Positions 1 to 7,262 of a DNA stretch of 13,301 nucleotides are shown here, piece by piece (the first letter of the stretch is position 1; each line of letters starts with the position of its first letter). Below the pieces are notes generated by a model that was given only the letters and a program-made list of their open reading frames with translations, was not told the DNA's origin and ran no database searches. The DNA is from Pseudobdellovibrionaceae bacterium. Its GTDB lineage: Bacteria > Bdellovibrionota > Bdellovibrionia > Bdellovibrionales > UBA1609. The DNA lies in NCBI GenBank assembly GCA_026712605.1, contig JAPORL010000026.1, forward strand, positions 19,424 to 32,724, given 5' to 3'. The position numbers were made by a program, and so were the translations under genes.

Positions 1-2
1 TA

Positions 3-266
3 AAGCTTTTCAAGCATTGTTCCATGTTGGATAAGGGTAATGAGCTTTGTCACCGTTATGAGCTAAAATCTCAGAATCAAATTGAAAAATTAATACAAAA
101 AAAAATTTGGTTAGGAAATTCCTATAAAGCTAATAAACAATATAAAGCTTGTGAAGCTGTTTTTAAAAGTGTAGAAACAATGATTTTGGATACAAGTAAA
201 CCGATTTATAAGGAAGTTCAAGCCAAAAGACTGTCCTGTTCACTTCATTTGAGGAATAAAATTTAA
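3..266 (+). CDS. C-terminal part of a TPR-like hypothetical protein (5' end outside window)
   Basis: The reading frame is open from base 3 to the TAA at 264-266, and no Shine-Dalgarno precedes the first ATG at 24, so I treat this as the tail of a longer gene starting upstream of the window. The visible 87 residues are charged and predicted helical, with a tetratricopeptide-like stretch (LGNSYKANKQYKACEAVFKS followed by a second helix). The stop overlaps the next start as TAATG, so translation of the FHA gene is probably coupled to this one. A partner role for the FHA protein is inferred from context only; I do not recognise the family. The alternative, a complete 80-residue protein from ATG 24, cannot be excluded. 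Confidence 0.55.
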   Translation, partial: KLFKHCSMLDKGNELCHRYELKSQNQIEKLIQKKIWLGNSYKANKQYKACEAVFKSVETMILDTSKPIYKEVQAKRLSCSLHLRNKI

Positions 267-2191
267 TGAAACTTATATTAGAACATTTAGGTTCTGTTGT
301 AACAGAAAGTTTTTTAGAGCCAGGCAAACAGTATTTTGTCGGTCGGCAGTCAGAATGTGACTTTGTTTTAGAAGAAAGCTCTAGTTTATCAAGAAAACAT
401 CTAAAAATTTACGAATCTAAAGAGTCTGGTAAATGGTTAGTAGAGTCTATTTCAGAATGGGGAGGGCTTTATTTAAAAGACAAAGAGGTTCAATTAGTAG
501 AAGTAGAAAGTGGAGTTTCTTTAAGTTTAAAAAACTATACTTTAAAATTTGTTCAAGAAGAAAACTTAGAGAAAGAGGATTTGAAAACAAAAGACAATCA
601 GAATCTTTTAGAAGAGTTTTCTATGGGGAATTCACTGATTAAAAAAAACGAAGAGTTGACAGAAGATGCAACAAAAATTGAAGAAGACTCAAAGCTTCTT
701 TACTCTCTTTATATTTCTATTGAAGGGGAATTTTCCAATCATGTGAATTTAAATATAGGAGATAGTTGGATTTTAGGTCGTTCTGAAGAGTGTGATATTT
801 CAATTGATTATGCTTTTTTAACAAGAAAGCATATACAGTTTTTGAAAAAGGATTCTAAGTTTTATGTAAAAGATTTAGGAAGCGCTAATAAAACTTTATT
901 AAACGGAGAAGAGCTGAAATCACAAAAAGAAGTTTTATTGAGCCCTAATGATGAAGTTTCTGTTGGGGATTTAAATATTTTATTTGAAATCAGAAACACT
1001 CAACATTCAGCTTTAATAAAAAATTTGCCGATTTCTGTCTCTGACTCCCAACCGATCAGTCGGCAAGAAGGAGCTTTGATGGCTTTTCCAAAAGTGGTTT
1101 TAGAAGATAGCCCTCATGAAGATAACACTCATTCCTCAAAATTTTTTAAATATAAAAAAAAGAAAAAATTTTTATTAGTTATTGTTCCTATTCTTATTTT
1201 TGCTTTTTATTTTAAATATCAAGAAGATAGAAAACAAAAAGAAAAACTGGCTCTTATTCAAGATAGAAATAATAGACAAAAAGAAAAACTAGAGGCTTTT
1301 TATAAAGAGGCCATTAATAATTTAGAAAAAGAAAAGTTTCAGTTTTGTATTGAACAGTTAGAGGAGCTTCATAAAAATTCTAGTACTGGATTTTTTAGAG
1401 ATTCTGAACAACTTTTAGTTCAATGTCAAAATGGCTTACAGTTTCAAAAACAGAGAAAAGCTCAAGAAGAAGCTGAAAAGCTACAACAAGAAACTGAACT
1501 AAAAATAAGCCAGTTATCAGCTCAATGCCAAAAAGAATTTGAGGAAAATAAAATTAAAACTCTAGAAGAATTGAATCTTTGTGCTTCTGAGCTTTTAGCC
1601 TTAGATCCTACTAATCCAACATATACCAGTATTATGGTCACTATTCAGGAAAGAGAAACATTAAAAAATCTGGAAGAACAAAAACAAGCTGATTATAGAA
1701 AGTTTATACAAGGAAAACGAGCGCTTTATAATAAAGCAAAAAAACTGGCAGAACAAAAAAAAGTTTTAAAAGCGGTATCAGCTTATAATGTTTTCTTGAA
1801 ATCTTCTCGCTCTGTTGCCAGCTTAAAACCGCTTTCTGAACAAGCGAAACAAGAAAGAGATGCTCTTCAAAAAGAATATGATGATGAATTAACAGGCCTT
1901 TATAAATCTTGTGAAAGTTTAATTGATTCTGGAAATTTAAGAGAAGCTTATAAAGATTGTAATAGGATTTTAAAATTTAAAAATTATGATAAAAAAGCGC
2001 TAGACTATATTGATAAGATTAAAAAAAATCTTAAAGTTGAAATAAAACCTTTGTATGAACAAAGCTTGTGGCATGAGAGTTTTTCTAGAATAGATGAAGC
2101 TATTAAAATTTGGAGAGAGATTTTAGCAAAAGATATAAAAGGAGGCCACTATTATAAAAAAGCAGAATTTCAGATAGAAAAGTACAAATAA
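266..2191 (+). CDS. Membrane-anchored protein with two FHA domains and a helical C-terminal region
   Basis: FHA domains bind phosphothreonine peptides, so this is probably a signalling scaffold that reads Ser/Thr phosphorylation. Domain 1 (about residues 1-97) has GR at 26-27 and the SRKH motif at 42-45. Domain 2 (about 146-243) has GR at 171-172, TRKH at 186-189 with Thr in place of the usual Ser, GSANKT at 205-210 (a variant of GSxNGT) and LNG at 212-214. A Lys-rich stretch (about 296-301) leads into one hydrophobic segment, about 302-317 (FLLVIVPILIFAFYF). The rest, to 641, is Lys/Glu/Gln-rich helix with TPR-like pieces and scattered Cys. The positive residues before the segment suggest that the FHA domains face the cytoplasm and the helical part the periplasm; that is inference. 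The start overlaps the preceding stop (TAATG). The PP2C-like gene follows 40 bp later. No kinase is in the window. Confidence 0.88.
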   Translation: MKLILEHLGSVVTESFLEPGKQYFVGRQSECDFVLEESSSLSRKHLKIYESKESGKWLVESISEWGGLYLKDKEVQLVEVESGVSLSLKNYTLKFVQEENLEKEDLKTKDNQNLLEEFSMGNSLIKKNEELTEDATKIEEDSKLLYSLYISIEGEFSNHVNLNIGDSWILGRSEECDISIDYAFLTRKHIQFLKKDSKFYVKDLGSANKTLLNGEELKSQKEVLLSPNDEVSVGDLNILFEIRNTQHSALIKNLPISVSDSQPISRQEGALMAFPKVVLEDSPHEDNTHSSKFFKYKKKKKFLLVIVPILIFAFYFKYQEDRKQKEKLALIQDRNNRQKEKLEAFYKEAINNLEKEKFQFCIEQLEELHKNSSTGFFRDSEQLLVQCQNGLQFQKQRKAQEEAEKLQQETELKISQLSAQCQKEFEENKIKTLEELNLCASELLALDPTNPTYTSIMVTIQERETLKNLEEQKQADYRKFIQGKRALYNKAKKLAEQKKVLKAVSAYNVFLKSSRSVASLKPLSEQAKQERDALQKEYDDELTGLYKSCESLIDSGNLREAYKDCNRILKFKNYDKKALDYIDKIKKNLKVEIKPLYEQSLWHESFSRIDEAIKIWREILAKDIKGGHYYKKAEFQIEKYK

Positions 2192-2231
2192 ATTTTGACT
2201 CAAATGAATAAATTTCCATAATAGAAATAAG

Positions 2232-2918
2232 ATGAAGTTTGATCAAAGAAGTTTTGTAGGAAAAAGCTTTAGACCTCTTCCGGATTTTCAAATTAATGAA
2301 GGTCTTAAAATATTAAGTCTTTTAACCGCATGGGGGCCAACAGATCAAAACAATCGCGTTTTAGACTTTCTTTCTCAAAATTATGAAGAAAAATTTTCAG
2401 ATAGTGAAAAAACAGCAAACTATCCTAAGCTAGAAAGTCTATCTTTAGGAGAAAACAGGATAAGAAAACTTTTATTAGAATGTAATGAATGGATTTTCAG
2501 AGAATTGAATGAAAAAAAAAGGGGTCAATTTGCCTATGAGTTATTTTGTGGAAATTTTGAAAAAAATGAATTCATATTTTCTCAAATAGGTCAGCCTTTT
2601 GTTTATTTGGATAGGGAAGGCTTGCCTCTTCAGTCACTAGGAGCTCCTTTGGATTTTTCTGCCTTACTCGCTCATAAGGCTAAAAGGCTTGCTCCCTTAC
2701 CTTCCTCTCTTATAGGCTTGTATCCTGATACACACTTTTCTGTATTTAGCTTACCTCTTCAAGCTAAAGATCGTGTTTTCTTTTTTTGTCGTGATATTAT
2801 ACCCTTAGAGATTTTACAAATTCCTAATCAGAAAAGAAACTTAGATAGCTTTTTAGAGTTTTTTGTTTCGGAAGATGAAAAAGCTCCTTGTTGGTTGGGA
2901 GAGCTATCCTTTGAATGA
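2232..2918 (+). CDS. Divergent PP2C-like protein, probably a catalytically dead pseudophosphatase
   Basis: The 228 residues follow the order of motifs of a PP2C/Stp1-type Ser/Thr phosphatase. LECNEWIFRELNEKKRG (82-98) matches the helix that usually reads like ANxxIFxxxxxxxxxxG. FIFSQIGQPFVYLDREGLP (114-132) matches the strand pair normally reading hVGDSRhYLhRdG. LPSSLIGL (156-163) and LQAKDRVFFFCRDIIP (176-191) match the late block usually reading LxxGDxhLLCSDGLT. The metal-binding Asp positions are changed: GDSR is GQPF (120-123), SDGL is CRDI (186-189), and the N-terminal DGMGG position seems to be AWGPT (33-37). The assignment is my reading of motif spacing, not a search. Its position just after an FHA gene fits, since FHA and PP2C proteins often pair in phospho-signalling operons. 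The ribosome binding site is weak. It contains an A9G4 run at about 2512-2524. Confidence 0.55.
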   Translation: MKFDQRSFVGKSFRPLPDFQINEGLKILSLLTAWGPTDQNNRVLDFLSQNYEEKFSDSEKTANYPKLESLSLGENRIRKLLLECNEWIFRELNEKKRGQFAYELFCGNFEKNEFIFSQIGQPFVYLDREGLPLQSLGAPLDFSALLAHKAKRLAPLPSSLIGLYPDTHFSVFSLPLQAKDRVFFFCRDIIPLEILQIPNQKRNLDSFLEFFVSEDEKAPCWLGELSFE

Positions 2919-3024
2919 ATTGTTAAAAGATGTTTTTCCCCTAATTTAATTTTTCAAATATAAAAAAGCAGGTCTTTAGTCTTCTATACAAAAAACTTAA
3001 GTTTTATCTCACAAAAACCGATCT

Positions 3025-3030
3025 TATAAT
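3025..3030 (+). promoter_or_regulatory. Consensus -10 box (TATAAT) abutting the vWA gene start
   Basis: A perfect TATAAT lies five bases before the ATG at 3036, so the expected transcription start is at or next to the start codon. No Shine-Dalgarno is visible between them. The -35 is poor (TTTTAT at 3002-3007 with a 17-bp spacer). This suggests a leaderless transcript. Confidence 0.45.
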
Positions 3031-3035
3031 AGATT

Positions 3036-4370
3036 ATGTTTTATTATTTAGTAAAAATTGGCTCTGCTTTTTTTTTAGCTCTTTTAATCTATTTAGTGGG
3101 AGCGCAACAAGGCTGTTCTCCTGTTAATTTTGCTCCTGTAGGAATTTTAAGTTGTGAAGAATTTCCCGAGGGAGCGAATTGTCAAGCCCGCACTCTTACT
3201 TTTTCATGTGAAGAAAAACCAGAACAAGCTAAATGCAGAACACCAAACAATCCTTCTGATAACAGAATTGGTTTGCCACCTCAGCATTATTGTGAAATCT
3301 CTCATGAGCTATCTTTAGGTAAAGTAGATATTTTGTTTGTAATTGATAACTCTAGCTCTATGGCCAAGGAGCACAGAAGTTTAGCTAAACAGTTTAATTC
3401 TTTTTTAAATGATTTAAGAGATGTTCAATATCATATTGCTGTTATTACAACAGATATTAGTTCTTCTCCTAATAACCCTACTAGAAATAAATATTATCAA
3501 GATGGACGATTTGTTCCTATAGGAAATAGAAAATATTTAAAAAATGAAAATTTAGGATATAGACCAGATTTACAAACAGTAGAAGATTTTAAAAAAGCGA
3601 TAGAAAGAGAAGAAACTAAAAATTGTGATCTCTTGAATCAGCCTCGGGAAGCCACAGATGGATACGATCGTCTTTATCAGGAAAGAGAATCAGCTATTCC
3701 TTGTCCCAGCTCAGATGAAAGAGGAATCTATGCGATTAATTTAGCACTTAAAAATTCAAATCATAGTTCTTTTTTTAGACCAGATTCTCATTTACTGATA
3801 GTTATCTTAAGCGATGAGGATGTTAGAAGTGGAGAAGAATATTATAATCAAGAGGGTTTTGAAAATTATGAGCCAGAATTTGAAGATAGAGCAGAGTCTT
3901 TAATTCAAAACTTTAGCCGATTTTCTAACGGAACAAGAAGCTTTAGTGTTTTTTCTATTATCATTCCTCCTGGAGATAGAGGTTGTTTAGATAAGCAAAA
4001 TCGTGATAGAGCCAGAGGCCCAGGATCTGGTAGAGGTTATTATGGGAGAGAGTATGCCTTCTTATCTTATCCAGATAGAGAGCTTAAAAGTTATGGAAAT
4101 ATTTTAAGCGGAGATGTTATTTCTATTTGTAGTAAAAATTATGGATATCAGCTCCGCAAAGTTGCAGTATCGGCTCAAACAAGCCGTATTCCTTTAGCTT
4201 GTGATAATCCAGAGAGCATTGATCTTTATGTGAATAATTCTAAAGTAAGAAGCCATCAAGAAATAGAAGGCCGCATTCTTATTATTCAGCCAAAATCGGA
4301 TATTCCTTTATCTGCTAGGCTAAAAGTGAGAGAAATATGTCCTTTGGATCAAGGTCAAAGCTGTAATTAA
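3036..4370 (+). CDS. Exported, Cys-rich von Willebrand factor A (vWA) domain protein
   Basis: vWA domains are metal-dependent adhesion or protein-binding modules. Here the MIDAS is complete: DNSSS at 104-108 (DxSxS), a Thr in AVITTD (135-140) and SDED at 259-262 after the strand SHLLIVIL. The N-terminus is a hydrophobic signal segment (about 7-23) followed by GAQQGC; Cys27 could be lipidated, but QQG is a poor lipobox, so a cleaved soluble form is also possible. Next come two copies of a C-x8-C unit (Cys40/Cys49 and Cys58/Cys67), each with CEExPE and an Ala before the second Cys. After the vWA domain the chain continues with more Cys and a beta-rich tail (about 375-444). The abundant Cys suits an envelope or surface protein. 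Such proteins are common in Bdellovibrio- and myxobacteria-like genomes. It is probably transcribed alone. Confidence 0.88.
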   Translation: MFYYLVKIGSAFFLALLIYLVGAQQGCSPVNFAPVGILSCEEFPEGANCQARTLTFSCEEKPEQAKCRTPNNPSDNRIGLPPQHYCEISHELSLGKVDILFVIDNSSSMAKEHRSLAKQFNSFLNDLRDVQYHIAVITTDISSSPNNPTRNKYYQDGRFVPIGNRKYLKNENLGYRPDLQTVEDFKKAIEREETKNCDLLNQPREATDGYDRLYQERESAIPCPSSDERGIYAINLALKNSNHSSFFRPDSHLLIVILSDEDVRSGEEYYNQEGFENYEPEFEDRAESLIQNFSRFSNGTRSFSVFSIIIPPGDRGCLDKQNRDRARGPGSGRGYYGREYAFLSYPDRELKSYGNILSGDVISICSKNYGYQLRKVAVSAQTSRIPLACDNPESIDLYVNNSKVRSHQEIEGRILIIQPKSDIPLSARLKVREICPLDQGQSCN

Positions 4371-4390
4371 AAATTTTAATAAATCTTTTT

Positions 4391-4915
4391 TTAACTTGAA
4401 AGCTGTGAGCATTGATCACAAGTGACATAGATTTCAACAATTTGGTTTTGCAGTTTGTATTTTTTTTCTAAAACAATTTTTTGTAAAGTGCTTTCTATCA
4501 ATTTATTTTTAAATTCTACAATTTTACTACAATTTATACAGGCAATGTGATAATGAGATTCATTGGATTTTAGCTCATAACAAGCCGATCCCGCTTCCAT
4601 AGAAATTTTTGAAATAAACTGAAATTGAATTAACTTTTTTAAAAAACGATAAACAGTTGCAAAACCTAAATTCGGGTTTATTTTTTTGACCTCATCTAAG
4701 ATATCTTGAGCTGTTTTATGATAACGAGGCCCTGAATTCAAAACTTTTAAAATCGCCAATCTTTGTTTTGTTATTTTTAAACCTGATTTTCTTAAAATAT
4801 CTTTCAGGCTATCCTCTGTGAGGGCTTTTCTTGGTTCAATTAAAATGTCTTTTTGGCTTCCTAAAGGCAATTGATTCATAGGGGCTATATTAAAAAAATT
4901 GAAAAAATCGGTCAA
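4391..4915 (-). CDS. Fur/PerR-family metal-dependent transcriptional repressor
   Basis: The winged-helix domain is clear: LRKSGLKITKQRLAILKVL (41-59), then GFATVYRFLKKL (84-95). The dimerisation and metal domain has HYHIACINC (121-129) and a second CxxC at Cys166/Cys169, giving the four-Cys structural zinc site. His66, His121 and His123 sit where regulatory metal ligands are expected. The C-terminal part (HYHIACINCSKIVEF, EIYVTCDQC) reads much like PerR, but the residue matching the PerR peroxide-sensing Asp is Glu134, as in Fur, so I do not choose between Fur and PerR. The longest frame starts at TTG (4913-4915), with a stop just upstream at 4928-4930. ATG at codon 13 (4877-4879) gives 162 residues, nearer the family's usual 140-150. 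Neither start has a Shine-Dalgarno. The Fur-like box abutting the TTG suggests autoregulation. Confidence 0.9.
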   Translation of the reverse strand: MTDFFNFFNIAPMNQLPLGSQKDILIEPRKALTEDSLKDILRKSGLKITKQRLAILKVLNSGPRYHKTAQDILDEVKKINPNLGFATVYRFLKKLIQFQFISKISMEAGSACYELKSNESHYHIACINCSKIVEFKNKLIESTLQKIVLEKKYKLQNQIVEIYVTCDQCSQLSS

Positions 4916-4916
4916 T

Positions 4917-4936
4917 AAAAATAATAATCATTTTCA
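4917..4936. promoter_or_regulatory. Fur-like box between the repressor gene and the STAS gene
   Basis: TAATAATCATTTTCA at 4922-4936 matches 12 of 14 defined positions of the Fur 7-1-7 consensus TGATAATnATTATCA; the 19-mer from 4917 matches 15 of 19 positions of the classic Fur box. A Per box fits slightly less well (11 of 14). It touches the longest start of the repressor gene and lies 6-7 bp upstream of the -35 of the STAS promoter, so it could control both genes. AT-richness raises the chance background, but the position supports it. Confidence 0.6.
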
Positions 4937-4942
4937 TTTATT

Positions 4943-4971
4943 TTGCTAAAATTGAAAAACTAAGCTATAGT
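4943..4971 (+). promoter_or_regulatory. Candidate sigma-70-type promoter for the STAS gene
   Basis: TTGCTA (4943-4948) and TATAGT (4966-4971) are separated by 17 bp, placing the transcription start near 4978 and leaving a leader of about 34 bases before the ATG at 5012. The -10 lies in an 11-bp word (GCTATAGTCTA, 4964-4974) that recurs at 7274-7284 before the caspase-like gene. CTATAG is palindromic, so it may also start transcription toward the repressor gene. Confidence 0.45.
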
Positions 4972-5011
4972 CTAGTAAAAATTTTTTATATTTTTTGTTA
5001 AACTAACTTTT

Positions 5012-5407
5012 ATGAAGACTCGATTAAGAAAAGCCAGAGATATTTACTTTTTTGATATAGAAGGCAATTTAGATATGAATGGAGTTGATGAGCTTCAATC
5101 TTTTTGTTCAAACAATAGGCTAACAAAAAAGAAAATAGTCTTTAATTTAAAGTCTTTGTTTTTTATTGGCTCAACAGGAATAGATGTTTTTTCTCAAATA
5201 TTGGATCTTATGAAACAAAATAATAACTTAAAAATTTGTTGCGCTAGTTCTGAATTTCAAAAAGTTTTTACAAATGAGGGATTTCATTCTTTACTTTTTT
5301 CTACTGAAGAAGAAGCCATATTATCCTTTTATGATGGTCAGCTACAACAGGAAAGAGAATTATCTTTTATTCAAAATGAATGTCAGCCAATATCTGATGA
5401 GGAGTAG
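5012..5407 (+). CDS. STAS-domain protein (anti-sigma-factor antagonist type)
   Basis: At 131 residues it has the size of SpoIIAA-type anti-anti-sigma factors. The fold order is visible: strands DIYFFDIEGNLD (10-21), a helix, KKIVFNLKSLFFI (40-52), the switch loop GSTG (53-56), a helix IDVFSQILDLMKQ, then LKICCAS and a final helix. The usual loop is DSSG with phosphorylation on the first Ser, so Ser54 would be the phosphosite; the preceding Asp is Gly here, which may weaken kinase recognition. A Glu/Gln-rich tail follows residue 105. No partner kinase or sigma factor is in the window, so the target is unknown. No Shine-Dalgarno precedes the ATG. Its last 41 bp overlap the 3' end of the opposing coiled-coil gene. 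Confidence 0.8.
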   Translation: MKTRLRKARDIYFFDIEGNLDMNGVDELQSFCSNNRLTKKKIVFNLKSLFFIGSTGIDVFSQILDLMKQNNNLKICCASSEFQKVFTNEGFHSLLFSTEEEAILSFYDGQLQQERELSFIQNECQPISDEE

Positions 5408-7193
5408 ATTCAATAGAACTTTTTTCAGGTAAGATTTGATTAGCACTTTTTGTTTTATTTTTTATTTCGTTTAAAGATACACTTAAAGATTGATTGAGTT
5501 TTTGTAAAGAGCGGATTTGCTGTTCTTGAGTTTCTGTTCTTTTTTGTTGTTCTTGCCATGAGATTTTAAGCCTTTCATTTTGCTCCTTTAGATTTAGAGT
5601 GTTTTTTGAAGTTTTATCTATATGATTTTTTGTTTCTTTCAAAGACTTTTCTAATACAAATTTAAGACTTTTTAGTTCTTGATTTTCAGTCTGTAAGACT
5701 AAATGATTTTCTTTTAATTCTTTTAATTCTTGCTCTCTGAGGTTTTTAAAAACTTCAAATCGTTTTTTTTCACTACATAAATCATTTTCCATTTCAATAT
5801 GTTTATGGTTTATTTTTTTCTCCCAAGCTTTTTCTAAATTTTTAATTTGATTTTCATAATTTTGTTTTAAGCTTTCTAGCTCTAAACTTTTCTGCTCTTC
5901 CCATTTTAAGAGCTTGGAATGCTTAGAGTATTGTAGATTTTTAATTTGATTTTCCAAGCTTGTTTTTTCTTTTAGAAACTTTTTCTCTATTTGTTCTTTA
6001 AGATCTTTTAATTGAGTTTTTAATTCCAAACAATTTTCTTTGAAAACTTCTTTTTCAACTGATAGTTTTTGAATTTGATGATTTTTTTCAGTTGTAATTT
6101 GTTGGAGTCTTTCTTGATTTTCACTTGATAGCTTTTCTTTTATTTGATGAAGTTGATTTTTTAAATTTTCACTATTTTCCAATTGATTCTTATATTTATT
6201 TTCAAGCAGACTATTTTGCTCGTAAAGTTTTATATATTTTCTTTGAAAAGAAAGCATAGCTTGTTCAAAACCTATTTTTTGTAAGCTTAAACTTTTTTTT
6301 AAGTTTGAAGATTGAAATTTCAAGAAAGCCAATTGTTTTGAAAATAAGTTATTTTGTTTTGTAAAACTATGTTTTAATTGTTCTTTTTCTTTTTTTAGTT
6401 CAGAAATTTGATCTTTGTAATTGTTATACTCTTTTTGATATTTCTTTAATTTATTGTTTTTTTCTTCTAAAGTTTTAATTAAGTTCTTATTAGCTTTCTT
6501 TTTTAATTTTTGATCTTGAATTTCTTTTTCTTGATTTTGTTTTTGGAGATACTCATGCCGTGTTTTTAACTCTTTATATTGTCTTGTAATTTGTTGCTTG
6601 TCATTTTCTTTTTGCTTTAATTCTTGTAGTAAAGCTGAAAGCTTTTTTTTTAAGGATTGATTTAATTCACTTTGATCATACTTTTGTTGTCTCTTTGATT
6701 TTTTTAACTCTTCTTGTAGTGTTTTGATTTGTTTAATAAGCACTTGCTCTTTTTTTCTTAAGATATTTAACTTTTGAAAACTTTCTTTTTGTGAGAAAAG
6801 TTTTGTTTTCAAATCTATATTTGCTTTTTTTAGTTCAGATAGTAAAGAAGGTTGTTCTTCTTGTAGTTTATGAATTTCGTTTAATTGATTTTTAAGCCGT
6901 TTGGATTGAGAATTAAATTCTTTATGTTGCCTTGCAAAAAGTGAAATTTGATTTTTTAAAACCAAACGCTTATTTTCCAAGACGCTGGCTTTGTTTCCCA
7001 ATTGATTTTTTTCTTTATTTAGAGAAGATAATTTAATATGTAAAAGAGTGTTTTCTCGTCCCGTTTTTGATAGACGATCTAAAAGGTGAGCGTTTTTTTT
7101 GTATAAAATATCCAATTGTTCTGGTTGAACTAAATCGTAAAAACTTTTTTCTTTAATAGGCTGTTGCTTAAACTTTTTTTTATCCGGCTCCAT
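5367..7193 (-). CDS. Long cytoplasmic coiled-coil protein of unknown function
   Basis: From about residue 30 to 590 the sequence is almost pure Lys/Glu/Gln/Leu/Asn helix with heptad-like spacing and very few Pro or Gly, as in filament-forming or spacer coiled coils. There is no signal peptide, membrane segment or ATPase motif, which argues against an SMC or Rad50 protein. The N-terminal 45 residues (with FYDLVQPEQLDILYKKN) are less repetitive and may be a docking segment; the C-terminal 20 are polar and Pro-containing. The ATG is supported by AAAGGA about 10 bases upstream and a second AAAGGAA directly before it. Being cytoplasmic, it could act as a scaffold or polarity factor, but nothing in the sequence proves that. 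Its 3' end runs into the coding part of the STAS gene. Confidence 0.85.
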   Translation of the reverse strand: MEPDKKKFKQQPIKEKSFYDLVQPEQLDILYKKNAHLLDRLSKTGRENTLLHIKLSSLNKEKNQLGNKASVLENKRLVLKNQISLFARQHKEFNSQSKRLKNQLNEIHKLQEEQPSLLSELKKANIDLKTKLFSQKESFQKLNILRKKEQVLIKQIKTLQEELKKSKRQQKYDQSELNQSLKKKLSALLQELKQKENDKQQITRQYKELKTRHEYLQKQNQEKEIQDQKLKKKANKNLIKTLEEKNNKLKKYQKEYNNYKDQISELKKEKEQLKHSFTKQNNLFSKQLAFLKFQSSNLKKSLSLQKIGFEQAMLSFQRKYIKLYEQNSLLENKYKNQLENSENLKNQLHQIKEKLSSENQERLQQITTEKNHQIQKLSVEKEVFKENCLELKTQLKDLKEQIEKKFLKEKTSLENQIKNLQYSKHSKLLKWEEQKSLELESLKQNYENQIKNLEKAWEKKINHKHIEMENDLCSEKKRFEVFKNLREQELKELKENHLVLQTENQELKSLKFVLEKSLKETKNHIDKTSKNTLNLKEQNERLKISWQEQQKRTETQEQQIRSLQKLNQSLSVSLNEIKNKTKSANQILPEKSSIESTPHQILADIHFE

Positions 7194-7262
7194 TTCCTTT
7201 TATCCTTTCAGGAATTAAAAAAATTGTCAAAAAATTAAATCAGTTTAAAAAGTTTTTTGCAG

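Noticed and set aside
433-642. A 69-codon frame on the + strand
   Set aside because: It lies wholly inside the FHA gene in another frame and its Arg/Lys/Phe-heavy translation resembles no protein.
2103-2291. A 62-codon frame on the - strand
   Set aside because: It overlaps the end of the FHA gene and the start of the PP2C-like gene antisense; low complexity and no ribosome binding site.
2512-2524. An A9G4 run in the PP2C-like gene as a frameshift or phase-variation site
   Set aside because: A-runs of this length are frequent in this AT-rich window, and no useful alternative frame continues beyond it.
4371-4390. A palindromic TTAAAAATTTTAA between the convergent vWA and repressor genes as a terminator
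   Set aside because: The stem is only A and T with no room for a loop, so a stable hairpin is not expected.
7224-7230. A consensus TTGACA on the - strand as the -35 of the coiled-coil gene
   Set aside because: At 16-18 bp downstream there is only AAGGAT or AGGATA, which overlaps the ribosome binding site of the gene.
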